A stretch of DNA of 60,541 nt from assembly GCA_037147175.1 (NCBI GenBank), contig JBAWVS010000009.1, positions 1 to 60,541 on the forward strand, in the 5' to 3' direction. Positions 26,796-35,576 of this stretch are shown here, one piece after another. The position numbers were made by a program, and so were the translations under genes. The stretch comes from a bacterium. Lineage in GTDB: Bacteria > Cyanobacteriota > Vampirovibrionia > Gastranaerophilales > UBA9971. The first letter of the stretch is position 1. Each line of letters opens with the position of its first letter. The notes beneath the pieces were generated by a model. It did no database searches and was not told where the DNA came from. It saw only the letters and a program-made list of their open reading frames with translations.

Positions 26796-27869
26796 CTATC
26801 TGATGTTCCCTTTACTTCTGTTTGTTTTATATACATAGGCCAATACTTCTGCTACTGCAACATATAATTCTGCCGGAACCATTCCATCCAATGGTACAAT
26901 TTTATACAATGTTCGGGCAAGCGGTTTATTTTCAACTACAGGAATTTTATTATTTTCGGCAATTTCTCTTATTTTAAAAGCCACAAAATCCACACCTTTT
27001 GCTACAACCTGAGGAGCAGGCGCTTTTGTTGTGTCATATCTTAAGGCGATGGCATAATGAGTCGGGTTTGTAATTATAACATCAGCAGAAGGAACAGAAC
27101 CCATCATCCTTTGCATAGCAAAACGCATTTGGATTCCTCTGATTTTTGATTTAATCATAGGATCTCCTTCCTGATTTTTGCGTTCGTCTTTTGTTTCCTG
27201 CTTAGTCATTTTGATAGATTTTTCATATTCATAATCCTGATATTTTTTATCGATTATGCCGAGGACAAAAAGTACCAAACAAATCTGAAAGAATATTTCA
27301 AATAAAACACTGCCTATTACATGAATAGAGGTCATGATATCAGACCCCAAAAGGGAAACAAGTTCTACTTCTCTTTTTTTAATAACAGAATAACCTATGG
27401 CTCCGACTATTGAGCCTTTAATAATGGATTTGGCCAATTCAACAAAACTTTTCAGCTGAAAAAATTTTTGAAAACCTTTAATTAGTTTTTCAGGACCTAG
27501 TTTAGAAAAATCAGGCGTAATAGTTTTTGTTGTAAATATCGGACCAACCTGTATAAAGTTTATTGCTACACCTGCAAGCATTATAAAAAGCATTATCGGT
27601 AAAAGTATATTTATTGCAGACCATACATAATTACTAAAAAAACCGACAAAATTTTCTTTGGTAACAAGATGAGGATTCAGATTTGAAAGTGTGTTTACCG
27701 TAATATCCCTGAGTTTTTCGCTAACAAACGGCGCAAAAATAGAAAGAACCCAAAAACTTATTGTCAAAGTAACAGCCATGTTAAGATCTTGACTTTTGGA
27801 TACCTGCCCTTCATTTTTTGAATCCTGCCTTCGCTTGGGCGTCGCCTTTTCTGTCCGTTCGTCTGTCAT
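26796..27869 (-). CDS. flhB: Flagellar export switch protein FlhB
   Basis: 357 residues. It begins ERTEKATPKRRQDSKNEGQV, typical of FlhB. Four TM helices follow, then a charged linker and the self-cleaving NPTH site in VIITNPTHYAIALRYD, where cleavage between Asn and Pro switches export from rod-hook to filament substrates. It ends with KPLARTLYKIVPLDGMVPAELYVAVAEVLAYVYK. It sits between fliR and flhA. Confidence 0.97.
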   Translation of the reverse strand: MTDERTEKATPKRRQDSKNEGQVSKSQDLNMAVTLTISFWVLSIFAPFVSEKLRDITVNTLSNLNPHLVTKENFVGFFSNYVWSAINILLPIMLFIMLAGVAINFIQVGPIFTTKTITPDFSKLGPEKLIKGFQKFFQLKSFVELAKSIIKGSIVGAIGYSVIKKREVELVSLLGSDIMTSIHVIGSVLFEIFFQICLVLFVLGIIDKKYQDYEYEKSIKMTKQETKDERKNQEGDPMIKSKIRGIQMRFAMQRMMGSVPSADVIITNPTHYAIALRYDTTKAPAPQVVAKGVDFVAFKIREIAENNKIPVVENKPLARTLYKIVPLDGMVPAELYVAVAEVLAYVYKTNRSKGNIR

Positions 27870-27892
27870 TTACTTTCCTTAATAATTACTTA

Positions 27893-28678
27893 TCAAACAA
27901 AAATACCGTTTAGATTTGAAAGCAGTTCGCTAAAAAGTTTTGAGAGGTAAATCGTTGTAGATGGCATTAATAGTAACATAAGCATAAGTCCCACGTATAT
28001 TTGAGAAGGCATTGCAACCATGAATACGTTTAATTGAGGCAAAATTTTAGAAATAACGCCCAACAATATAGTCTTGATAATGAGTATGGAAAAAACAGGA
28101 ATTATTATACTAAAAGCTATTAAAAAAAGTTGTCCTGCGAAAAAAAGCAATTGTTGGGTTATTTGACCCGAAAAACTAAAATTCAAACCTATCGGAATTG
28201 AATGATAGCTGTCATAAACTGTAGAAAATAGCCATTGAGGGCCGTTTAAAGTAATAAAAACCATACTTGCAATAAATAAATAAAACTGCCCGACTATAGG
28301 AGTGTGCTGTTTTGTTACGGGGTCAAGGGCGTTAGCAATAGCAAGACCCATTTGAATACTTAAAATCTGTCCGCCAATTTCAACGGCAGTAAATAAAAGA
28401 GAAGATGCAAAACCTATAAGTACACCTACAGCGGTTTCTTTAAACAGTAAAATAGAAAGAGAAATAAGGTCATGCGGAGCAGAAAAATTTGTATTCTGAA
28501 GCACAAAAGGGTACATAATAAATGCACATAAGGCCGCAAGAGCTACCTTTACCTGCATTGGAATAGGGAAGGTGGAAAATAATGGCGCAGTTGTGAGCAT
28601 TCCGGTTAATCTTGAAAGAACCAGAATAAAAGTAATAATGCTTTCAGTTGAAAAAAATATAGAAAAATCGTGTGTCAT
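27893..28678 (-). CDS. fliR: Flagellar export gate protein FliR
   Basis: 261 residues with about six hydrophobic helices. Recognised by FILVLSRLTGMLTTAPLFS, FPIPMQVKVALAALCAFIMYP, KETAVGVLIGFASSLLFTAVEIGGQILSIQMGL and the C-terminal LLPQLNVFMVAMPSQIYVGL. With FliP and FliQ it makes the helical export gate in the cytoplasmic membrane. It lies 23 nt upstream of flhB and 31 nt after fliQ. Confidence 0.96.
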   Translation of the reverse strand: MTHDFSIFFSTESIITFILVLSRLTGMLTTAPLFSTFPIPMQVKVALAALCAFIMYPFVLQNTNFSAPHDLISLSILLFKETAVGVLIGFASSLLFTAVEIGGQILSIQMGLAIANALDPVTKQHTPIVGQFYLFIASMVFITLNGPQWLFSTVYDSYHSIPIGLNFSFSGQITQQLLFFAGQLFLIAFSIIIPVFSILIIKTILLGVISKILPQLNVFMVAMPSQIYVGLMLMLLLMPSTTIYLSKLFSELLSNLNGIFV

Positions 28679-28709
28679 AAGATTTATGATCTTTTTAATT
28701 AGCTAATAA

Positions 28710-28979
28710 TTAGTGTATATATGTCAGAAGATTTGTAAACAGGTCGTTTGTAAAGGTTATGTACATTTCAACCATCCATGGGGCAAGGAAAATAATAGTT
28801 AAAATACCTGCCAAAATTTTTGGAACAAAAGTTAAAGTTGCTTCCTGAATTTGAGTAACCGATTGAATAACACCGATACTAAGCCCTACTCCCATACTTA
28901 CAAGCAAGACAGGTCCTGCTAATTTTAGAATTAGGAGCATTGTTTGTTGCAATATTGTAATAAATTCCATTTGGGACAA
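28710..28979 (-). CDS. fliQ: Flagellar export gate protein FliQ
   Basis: 89 residues from TTG at 28979, which gives the standard FliQ length and sits 8 nt after GAGGA. Another TTG at 28994 overlaps that site and an ATG at 28970 is too far from it. Two TM helices and the family motif SIGVIQSVTQIQEATLTFVPKI are present. Four FliQ subunits join five FliP and one FliR in the export gate. The gene lies between fliP and fliR. Confidence 0.95.
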   Translation of the reverse strand: MSQMEFITILQQTMLLILKLAGPVLLVSMGVGLSIGVIQSVTQIQEATLTFVPKILAGILTIIFLAPWMVEMYITFTNDLFTNLLTYIH

Positions 28980-29011
28980 TTTTATTTTCCTCAATTATTA
29001 GTAGTTTGTCA

Positions 29012-29845
29012 TTACGAAAAGCCCATGACCAGAGATTTTGCTATTAAATGCCAGCCGTCTACAAGTACAAAAAGTATTATCTTAAACGGAAGAGCTATCA
29101 TTGTAGGCGGCAAAAACATCATACCCATTGACACAAGTATGCTTGAAATTACGATATCTATTACCAGAAACGGAATAAAAATCAAAAATCCGATTTCAAA
29201 AGCTGTTTTTAACTCGCTTATTACAAAAGCCGGCATTAAAACAAAAGTAGGAATATCAACCATAGAGGTCGGTTTTTCAATTTTGCTTAACTTAACAAAA
29301 AGAGCAAGATCTCCCTCGTTTGTTTGCCTGAACATAAACTGCCTTAATGGTTCAATACCCCTTTTTAGGGCAGCTTCCTGTGTTATTTCACTTTTCATAT
29401 AGGGCTGAAGTGCTTTTTCGTTTATTTCTCCAATCGTTGGAGACATTACAAAGAAAGTAAGCATCAATGCTAATCCGACTATAACCTGAGTAGGCGGAAG
29501 TTGGGCAGTACCTATGGCCTGTCTTGTTAGAGAAAGAACTATTACAATCCTTGTAAAAGCCGTTGTCATAATAAAAATACTCGGAGCAAGCGTCAATACA
29601 GTAAGCCATATTAAAATTTGCAACCCTTTGCTAAATTCCTGAGGGGAAGAGGCATTTTTAAAGTTTATGTCAATATTTGGAACAGCCATCTGGGCTTTAG
29701 CTGAAAGCGCACCTAAAAGCACCACACCGAGCGTCATAAAAATAATGATATAAAATTTTCTCGAATTTTTTTGCGAAATTGGAGTTAATAAGCCTGAAAG
29801 ACAGCTTTGCTGACCCGTAAGGCTTGAACTCATTCTCTGCCACAT
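29012..29845 (-). CDS. fliP: Flagellar export gate protein FliP
   Basis: 277 residues. A long N-terminus ends in a signal-like hydrophobic segment (IIIFMTLGVVLLGALSAKA), as FliP is usually processed. Then come LTLAPSIFIMTTAFTRIVIVLSLTRQAIGT, PPTQVIVGLALMLTFFVMSP, and near the C-terminus IDIVISSILVSMGMMFLPP and PFKIILFVLVDGWHLI. It forms the pentameric part of the export gate. First gene of the export operon; no fliO precedes it, and an anti-sigma gene lies about 200 nt upstream on the same strand. Confidence 0.96.
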   Translation of the reverse strand: MWQRMSSSLTGQQSCLSGLLTPISQKNSRKFYIIIFMTLGVVLLGALSAKAQMAVPNIDINFKNASSPQEFSKGLQILIWLTVLTLAPSIFIMTTAFTRIVIVLSLTRQAIGTAQLPPTQVIVGLALMLTFFVMSPTIGEINEKALQPYMKSEITQEAALKRGIEPLRQFMFRQTNEGDLALFVKLSKIEKPTSMVDIPTFVLMPAFVISELKTAFEIGFLIFIPFLVIDIVISSILVSMGMMFLPPTMIALPFKIILFVLVDGWHLIAKSLVMGFS

Positions 29846-29891
29846 TTTGAGGCTCTCCCTGATTCTTTTATCTCTTTCATGTTATTAAGTT

Positions 29892-29914
29892 GGGAAGATG
29901 CTTGCATCGTTCCC
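29892..29914 (-). promoter_or_regulatory. Hairpin in the fliP leader
   Basis: On the minus strand GGGAA-C-GATGC-AA-GCATC-TTCCC, a stem of 10 pairs with one bulged C, ending 47 nt before the fliP ATG. It has no T run, so it is not an ordinary terminator. It may control translation or stability; no known riboswitch matches. Confidence 0.4.
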
Positions 29915-30048
29915 GAGATTACCCGGCTATTAATCCAAAGATATATATTAGACTAAAATAAGTTTATATAAATAAAAGAGTATATTTTTTCTTTAAATAT
30001 GGCAAAAGTTTGACAAAATCTTTACAGTTGGGCAGGTTTTTTAATTAA

Positions 30049-30528
30049 TCAATTGTTTTTTTGAAGCGGCAGATCTTTTAATTTCTTCGCAAATTCTTTC
30101 GATATAGTTGGCAAAGGCGCTAAAGCAGGTTTTTCTTTTGTAAATTTCACTTTATGCAAAACTTCTTTTTCCGATGAATTTAAATTAATTATTTCTATAG
30201 AAAAATACGATAAAATTGATAAAACCCCCAAGACTGCAACGGAATAAATAATTTTTCTTCGTTTTTGAGTAAAGACAATTTTACTTATAATATTGTCCGT
30301 ATTCGTTTTTTCAGGAATTTCCAGTTCTTCGGTTGAATGTTTAAAATAATTAGCAATGGCTTTTTGAGTTGTTTTCAATTCTTTGTAAGCCTGCCTGCAA
30401 TAATTACATTCAAGCAAATGTTCATAAACTTTTGCAAGCTGTTCTTTTGACAACTCATCATCAATAAAAGCCGATAAATCTTCAGAAATTTCGCTGCAAA
30501 CATCGGATTTTGAAAAAATATCTGTCAT
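30049..30528 (-). CDS. Anti-sigma factor with zinc-finger HC2 domain
   Basis: 159 residues. The N-terminal part LSAFIDDELSKEQLAKVYEHLLECNYCRQAYKEL has the H-x3-C-x2-C arrangement of ZAS anti-sigma domains. One TM helix (YSVAVLGVLSILSYFSI, about residues 94-112) anchors it, leaving a short Pro/Lys-rich periplasmic tail. It overlaps the sigma-factor gene by 4 nt (ATGA), the usual pairing, and should hold that sigma factor inactive until a membrane or envelope signal arrives. Confidence 0.9.
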   Translation of the reverse strand: MTDIFSKSDVCSEISEDLSAFIDDELSKEQLAKVYEHLLECNYCRQAYKELKTTQKAIANYFKHSTEELEIPEKTNTDNIISKIVFTQKRRKIIYSVAVLGVLSILSYFSIEIINLNSSEKEVLHKVKFTKEKPALAPLPTISKEFAKKLKDLPLQKNN

Positions 30529-31154
30529 TCATCACCTCTTTCATGTTCAAGGTAAGGTTTAATCTGGTTCTGAAGTTTTGTTCTTGCTCTTGCGAGTCTT
30601 GATTTAACTGTACCAATGTTAGTTTTTGTAATTTCGGCTATTTCTTCGTAGCTTAATCCCTGTAGTTCCCTTAAAACGATAACCAGCCTGAATTGTTCGG
30701 GCAAATCGTTTATAGATTCTTTGATTACTTCGTCAAGCTCCTTATTCAACGTTTTTTCTTCAGGCATTTTGCCTGTGTCGGCGATATCTCTTGAGGGACT
30801 TGCTTCGTCTTCCCCTGTATTCATATAAGGTGTATCTATCGATATTGTAGCAAGCCTTCTGGTTTTTCTTCTAAGCTCGTCATAAAAAAGATTTATTATT
30901 ATTTGATTTAGCCAGAATTTAAAAGTTACAGGTTTTTTAAGTGTTTTAATCCCCCTTGTCATCCGAAAAAGGGCTTCTTGCGCTATATCAGCTATATCTA
31001 CCCTGTTAGGATCAAGGTGGTACAAAGTATTATAGATTATTTTTTCATGTCTTTTTATCAATTCTTCGAGCGCAAGCTTATCGTCTTGCTGACATTTGAT
31101 TATCAACTCCGTAAGGTTCATATTCTTATAAATTAAGCGTAAATTTTCTTTCAA
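30525..31154 (-). CDS. ECF-family RNA polymerase sigma factor
   Basis: 209 residues from TTG at 31154, with GGAGG 5 nt upstream. Region 2 has YHLDPNRVDIADIAQEALFRMTRG and FKFWLNQIIINLFYDELRR. Region 4 has LPEQFRLVIVLRELQGLSYEEIAEITKTNIGTVKSRLARARTKL. A Ser/Asp-rich linker joins them. Co-transcribed with its anti-sigma. A good housekeeping-type promoter lies upstream. Its regulon is not visible; it lies just ahead of the flagellar export operon, but a link is only inferred from position. Confidence 0.95.
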   Translation of the reverse strand: MKENLRLIYKNMNLTELIIKCQQDDKLALEELIKRHEKIIYNTLYHLDPNRVDIADIAQEALFRMTRGIKTLKKPVTFKFWLNQIIINLFYDELRRKTRRLATISIDTPYMNTGEDEASPSRDIADTGKMPEEKTLNKELDEVIKESINDLPEQFRLVIVLRELQGLSYEEIAEITKTNIGTVKSRLARARTKLQNQIKPYLEHERGDE

Positions 31155-31231
31155 ATGAACCTCCGCCCCCTTAATTAAGAGGATTTTGCCATCGGAACAA
31201 ATTTGTATTCTGATTTATCTGCAAATAAATT

Positions 31232-31260
31232 TTTATAGGGTTTAATTTCTCTGAAAACAA
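31232..31260 (-). promoter_or_regulatory. Promoter of the sigma/anti-sigma operon
   Basis: Minus strand TTGTTT (31255-31260), 17-nt spacer, TATAAA (31232-31237), about 78 nt before the TTG start. Confidence 0.6.
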
Positions 31261-31527
31261 GTATTTAAGCCGACAAAAATTATTTATATAAACATTTACA
31301 ATTTGTAACTTAAGATTTTGTCATATTAAATTTTTTAATGGTTATTTATAGAGTTTAAATTGTTTATTTAAATTTATATACGGTCAATTCAGCTAAATTT
31401 TTTTCATAATATTACCGGAAAAGGTATTTTTTTGTATTTTAATACCAATTCGCGCTCGTAAAGTATTTTCTTTTTCGGGAAAATCCAGCTTTGCCGGTTT
31501 TTCTGGAAACAAATTCGTTTTAACGTG

Positions 31528-31717
31528 AATTGCAGGATAGTCGAAATCTACATGAATATTGATATTGTCATTCTGAGGGCTTTAGTCCGAAGAATCTGTT
31601 CAAAAAAGTATTTAAGCTTAAAACCAAAAAGGGACAGATGTTGAGCAAAGCGAAACATCTGTCCCTTTTATTTTTATAGATTGCTTCGCTATGCTCGCAA
31701 TGACGATTTTGGCAATT
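31528..31717 (+). repeat. MITE-like repeat, family A, copy 1
   Basis: Bounded by AATTGC (31528-31533) and GCAATT (31712-31717). It contains TTGTCATTCTGAGGGC, the shared core to about 31640, and a right end with CGCAATGACG. Unlike other copies it holds a perfect 16-bp hairpin (31627-31642 with 31654-31669) followed by a T-rich run. The stretch 31261-31527 upstream holds no recognisable gene. Confidence 0.75.
31627..31669 (+). terminator. Perfect 16-bp hairpin inside the repeat
   Basis: AAAAGGGACAGATGTT (31627-31642) pairs with its full complement (31654-31669) across an 11-nt loop, followed by ATTTTTAT. It arose by inversion of the repeat's GACAGATGTT segment, and may end transcription in either direction between the HD-GYP and sigma genes. 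Confidence 0.5.
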
Positions 31718-31780
31718 TAGTCTAAAAGCCTTTAATACAAACTGTTAATTAATCCTGTTGCCTCAGAGGGACAGTCTAAT

Positions 31781-32785
31781 TTAATAATTATAAATAGTAG
31801 AATCATCGTTATAATTTGTCATGTGAACAAAAGTATAAAGCACGTCTGTCCTAAACCATTTTGAGCCTATTTCAAGAAGAATTTTTATAGCTTCTTTGGA
31901 ATTACTGACTTTTATAAGACCTTTTCCCGAAGTTAAATCATCATAAAGATTGCATACCATTACGATATGAGATTCGAAAGCTATTTTGTTGCCTGAAAGC
32001 CCGTAAGGGTAACCGGAGCCGTCTCCTCTCTCATGGTGCTGCAAGGCAACTTTGGCTATGTTTTCAGAAAGCTTGAGTTCTTCTGTGATTATTTTGTACC
32101 CCAGACGCGGATGAAGTTGAATAAGCTTTGTTTCAGCAGGGGAAAGGGCTGTTTTTTCAAGCACCTGTTTTGGCAGTCTGGTTTTCCCAATGTCGTGAAG
32201 CATTGCCGCAAGGGTTATTTCCTGTATTGAATTTTGTCCCATTTTTAATTTATCTGCCAGGACAGTACTGAGCATCGCAACATTTATTCCATGAGAATAA
32301 CTATAATCACCGGTTAATCGTAATTGAGATTTGTAAAGAATATTATTGACTTCCGGCAAAATTTCTTCAACAATTTTGTCTCTCACGTCAAAGCATGCAG
32401 CCGTATCTTTAATACCTTCTTTGTCAAAAGAATCAAGAATGTTCTTAAACTGGTTTTTTATAGCTTTTTGAGTTTTGATCGGAATTACGGAAGTTTCATT
32501 TTCATATTGATCTTTAATATCATAAGCTTGATAAATTTTTTTGATTTCTTCATCTTCGGCATTTTTTGTATTTGAATAAGCTGAATCTTCATCATAATCA
32601 AAATCTATAATTTCAAGATCTTCAGTTTTTTCTTTTATGTACAGAACAGGCATATATTTTAATTGCAAAATCTTGCCCGGAGTTAGAGTTTCTCCTGCCT
32701 CAAAAAGTCTTTTCCCGTTTTCATTAAAAACGTCAAACGGGAGCAGTTTATAATTTATTAGATCGTCTACTGATACAACTTGCAA
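31781..32785 (-). CDS. HD-GYP domain protein (probable c-di-GMP phosphodiesterase)
   Basis: 334 residues. The N-terminal 130 residues are an uncharacterised beta-rich/linker part. The C-terminal HD-GYP domain has the metal ligands in SHGINVAM, the HD pair in AAMLHDIGKTRLP, LIQLHPRLGYKI, HHERGDGSGYPYGLSGN and VMVCNLYDDLTSGKG. HD-GYP enzymes hydrolyse cyclic di-GMP, which often controls motility. The GYP motif is complete, so activity is likely. It stands alone, 81 nt from ricT. Confidence 0.92.
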   Translation of the reverse strand: MQVVSVDDLINYKLLPFDVFNENGKRLFEAGETLTPGKILQLKYMPVLYIKEKTEDLEIIDFDYDEDSAYSNTKNAEDEEIKKIYQAYDIKDQYENETSVIPIKTQKAIKNQFKNILDSFDKEGIKDTAACFDVRDKIVEEILPEVNNILYKSQLRLTGDYSYSHGINVAMLSTVLADKLKMGQNSIQEITLAAMLHDIGKTRLPKQVLEKTALSPAETKLIQLHPRLGYKIITEELKLSENIAKVALQHHERGDGSGYPYGLSGNKIAFESHIVMVCNLYDDLTSGKGLIKVSNSKEAIKILLEIGSKWFRTDVLYTFVHMTNYNDDSTIYNY

Positions 32786-32866
32786 TTAGGTAATCCTATT
32801 TTTTACGCTTATAAAACATTTTAAGTTATTCTTTGCTTAATGTACAGATTTTCAATAACTTTAAAA

Positions 32867-33796
32867 TTATATATTAGTGGTATAGCTTGAGTCATCCTCT
32901 TCAAGTTCGGCAATATTTATTACTTCAGTTTCATCTTCATCCTGATAGCCGACAGTGTAATCCAGTTCTATATTGCCAATATCCTCTTCGAGCATTTCGA
33001 TTTCTTTTTTACCGAATTCTTTAACTCTTCCATCTTCAAGTTTTACAACAATATTTGCATTAAGAAAATGCAGTGCGGCTACTTTTCCTATGCCGTCAGG
33101 AGTCATTACACTACTGCCTATAGGCGGCATATCCGCTGCGGCATCAATATAATTTGAGTATTCATAATTTAGGCAGCACAAAAGACGTCCGCATACACCG
33201 GAAATTTTGCTCGGATTAATCGGCATTCCCTGATCTTTTGCCAGTTTTATATTTATAGACTCAAAGTTAGAAAGAAAAGAACAGCAGCAAAACTGTCTTC
33301 CGCAAAGTCCTATTCCTTCAATGATAGCTGTTTCATCTCTGACCCCGATGTGTCGCAAGTCAATACGGACTTTTCTAAAAGTTTGTGTTAAATCTTTAAG
33401 CAGATTTCTAAAATCAACTCTGTGAGGAGCTGTATAATAAAAAGTTACTTTTTTTTCATCAAATGTATATTTTGTGCTGATAAGCCTCATAGTTAATGAA
33501 TGCGTTTCAATAAGCTCTGTACATTTGAGAAAAGCAGCGGTTTCTCTTTCCTGTATAATTTCATATCTTTGTAAATCTACAGCGCTCAATGCTCTTACAT
33601 AAGGAAGAGGTTCAGGAAGCTGATCGCCCCATTTTTGAAAAACACATTGGGAAATTCTTAATATTTTAGCTACTTCTTGACCTTTTTCTGTTGTAATAAG
33701 AACCATTTGACCGTGTTGAAGTTCTTCTTCACAATTTTTTGGCATTTTAACAGGATACAGTCTGTTTTTTAATAGTCTTACTCCATATTTATACAT
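32867..33796 (-). CDS. ricT: PSP1-domain protein RicT (YaaT)
   Basis: 309 residues. The N-terminal PSP1 region has GQMVLITTEKGQEVAKI, TAPHRVDFRNLLKDL and RIDLRHIGVRDE. The cysteine-rich segment IGLCGRQFCCCSFL and GVCGRLLCCLNYE supplies the ligands for iron-sulfur clusters known in RicT. In Bacillus, RicT works with RicA and RicF in RNA processing by RNase Y and in phosphorelay control; partners are not in this window. The C-terminus is acidic. Confidence 0.92.
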   Translation of the reverse strand: MYKYGVRLLKNRLYPVKMPKNCEEELQHGQMVLITTEKGQEVAKILRISQCVFQKWGDQLPEPLPYVRALSAVDLQRYEIIQERETAAFLKCTELIETHSLTMRLISTKYTFDEKKVTFYYTAPHRVDFRNLLKDLTQTFRKVRIDLRHIGVRDETAIIEGIGLCGRQFCCCSFLSNFESINIKLAKDQGMPINPSKISGVCGRLLCCLNYEYSNYIDAAADMPPIGSSVMTPDGIGKVAALHFLNANIVVKLEDGRVKEFGKKEIEMLEEDIGNIELDYTVGYQDEDETEVINIAELEEDDSSYTTNI

Positions 33797-34202
33797 ATTT
33801 TTAAAAATTTCCTCAAAAATGTTTATTCCTAATTATATTATACGATTTTAAATTAAATATAAAAAACTTAGCAAAAATTTAGAAGCTGCCTTGTTAAAAT
33901 CAAAACCGCCTTCTCAAACAAGCCCTTTATTCTTTTAACCGCAGTCCCTAAAACGAGTCTTTAAAGCTTATATCTTAATTTTTATATTTTTAACAAGACA
34001 GGCTCTTCTATAAAAAATCCTTGTAACGATTGTAACAAAGTGTTGCGATTTCAATGCGAAACTGTCTCAACTTTTTTTTGAGTGGTTTTTGACCTCATAT
34101 GAAATTGAATTTTTAAATAAACTCCTAATAAGCTACACCGCTTTTGCTTATTATTTTTCATTTATCAATTACTTTTACGAGCGGTATAAGAGGTAAATAA
34201 AC
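33797..34202. other. Gene-free stretch, divergent promoters
   Basis: No gene seen between the divergent ricT and the F-motif gene at 34203. A hairpin TAATAAGC/GCTTATTA lies at about 34128-34155. On the minus strand TATAAT lies near 33840, a likely ricT -10 element, with a poor -35. TTGACC at 34088-34093 could be the -35 for the rightward gene. Confidence 0.4.
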
Positions 34203-34818
34203 ATGATTAAGAATGAGCAAAATATTTCTTTTACAGGAATATTGGGGAATTATAAAATGAAGAAAGTTCTTAAATCTGCTTTAGCTGCCAGAAAAGCTCC
34301 AAGTGTAAATGTAAATTATCCTCTGGACGAACTTTTAATTACCAAAAAAGTTGCTGAAGCGGTGACTAATTTTGTAAAAGAATCGCCTAATAAAAAAAGT
34401 TATAAAATTGCATTAAAAATAGCTGAAGAATTCCCTTTGATAAAATATCTTGAACCTGCCTTAAAAAACACACAAGAATTAAAATTATCTGATATTTTAT
34501 CAAATCATTTTTTAGAATTATCAAAATCAAGAGAGCATTTAAATAAGCAATTAGATAAATTTTTGAACAACATCCTCCAAAAATTTATTCTCTAAGAGGA
34601 GAACCCCATTTAAAAATTCTTATGTTGATCAAAATAAAGATGGCACTTTGTTATTAACAAATGGAGATAGAAAAGAAAGACAAACTATATTTAGAGCAAT
34701 GAAAGAAGTCTATAAAGGATCTAAAGACGAACAAATAAACCAAAAAATCAATCAGGCCTTCGCTCAAAGAGCTATTACTATTGATGTTAATGATTTAAGG
34801 CAGTGGTCAAGACAATAA
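34203..34818 (+). pseudogene. F-motif-tagged gene split by a frameshift
   Basis: The first frame (34203-34595, 130 residues) begins MIKNEQNISFTGILGNY with the tag motif SFTG at 9-12, then a helical Lys-rich protein. It stops at 34593. The +1 frame, open from 34567 to the TAA at 34816-34818, continues with convincing protein composition (KNLFSKRRTPFKNSYVDQ, then DRKERQTIF, ending DLRQWSRQ). Dropping one A from the A5 run near 34579-34583 joins them into one protein of about 204 residues. This is a pseudogene, an assembly error or a frameshifting site. No known family. AGAGG precedes ATG; a strong terminator follows at 34855. Confidence 0.6.
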
Positions 34819-34854
34819 TATTTCGGCACCTTGCCGAAGTAAAATCTCAAACAT

Positions 34855-34887
34855 AAAAAGATAGCGGGAAATACCCGCTATCTTTTT
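34855..34887. terminator. Bidirectional intrinsic terminator
   Basis: Perfect 14-bp stem AAAAAGATAGCGGG with its complement around AAATA, flanked by A and T runs. It serves the converging genes at 34203 and 34941. Confidence 0.85.
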
Positions 34888-34940
34888 ATGTTTATTTTCC
34901 GAAATTAAAATTTATTTATATTGATTTTCTGACGGAATCT

Positions 34941-35357
34941 CTAATCTTTCAAAAAAGGCGTTTGTCTCACTTTAAAACCTGCCTCTTTTAAATCATCAGC
35001 AAGAAGTTTTTCAGATAATTGATTATGCCCGATAAATATATGTGTCCCTGTTTCGGATTTTTTTTCCAAAAACTTTAGAACACTGTCAGGCAGAATTTTA
35101 ATGCGTGAATTTAGATAACCAACAGCTTCAGAAAATTTCACAATAATCGGGTTAAGCTGAGGTTGAGATCTTTTTACCGAAGATTTACGCTCGCTTATTT
35201 TCACAATGCCTTTAAAATTATCACTGCTACCGTAAAGTTCGCTAAGAAATTCTTTCAATTCTTTTATTTGTTGCGGTGTTCTTGGTTTCACTTTAACCGC
35301 CATACCAAAACCGGTTTTTTGTTTTTCATAATTCGAAGAGAGAAGTGAAATGCTCAT
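34941..35357 (-). CDS. Small uncharacterised protein with F-motif tag
   Basis: 138 residues; not recognised. A polar leader ends in KTGFGMAVKVKPR at residues 14-26, the tag motif being TGFGM. The rest contains basic and helical stretches (TPQQIKELKEFLSELYG) and a C-terminal alpha/beta-looking part (THIFIGHNQLSEKLLADDLKEAGFKV). No membrane segments. ATG follows AGAGGAAA. Convergent with the frameshifted gene. Confidence 0.6.
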   Translation of the reverse strand: MSISLLSSNYEKQKTGFGMAVKVKPRTPQQIKELKEFLSELYGSSDNFKGIVKISERKSSVKRSQPQLNPIIVKFSEAVGYLNSRIKILPDSVLKFLEKKSETGTHIFIGHNQLSEKLLADDLKEAGFKVRQTPFLKD

Positions 35358-35506
35358 AAATTTCCTCTTATTTTAAATTTATTTCTACTGTTTAAAAACT
35401 CCTGAATAAATAAATTGATAGCATGTGGCAGGATAAATCCTTCATAAAAATAAAATTCACCATTATCACTGAAAAACCCGACTTAATGTTTCTTAATATT
35501 TTAAAA

Positions 35507-35535
35507 TTGTAATTTATTAACTAATGTTTTATATT
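35507..35535 (+). promoter_or_regulatory. Promoter of cysE-rfaE1-rfaE2
   Basis: TTGTAA (35507-35512), 17-nt spacer, TATATT (35530-35535), about 40 nt before the cysE ATG. Confidence 0.6.
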
Positions 35536-35576
35536 AATAAAATAGAAATTTTTTAATTAATTTTCAAGGTAGGAAA

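Noticed and set aside
29880-29960. Cyclic di-GMP riboswitch before fliP
   Set aside because: Only a GCCGGGTAA-like string resembles the 3' half; the 5' half and core tetraloop receptor are absent.
29915-30020. FliA (sigma-28) type promoter ahead of fliP
   Set aside because: TAAA and GCC elements occur but with 17 rather than 15 nt between them and a poor second box.
31528-31717. CRISPR or insertion sequence
   Set aside because: The repeats are dispersed singly with no spacers and have no transposase frame, so MITE-like is the better description.
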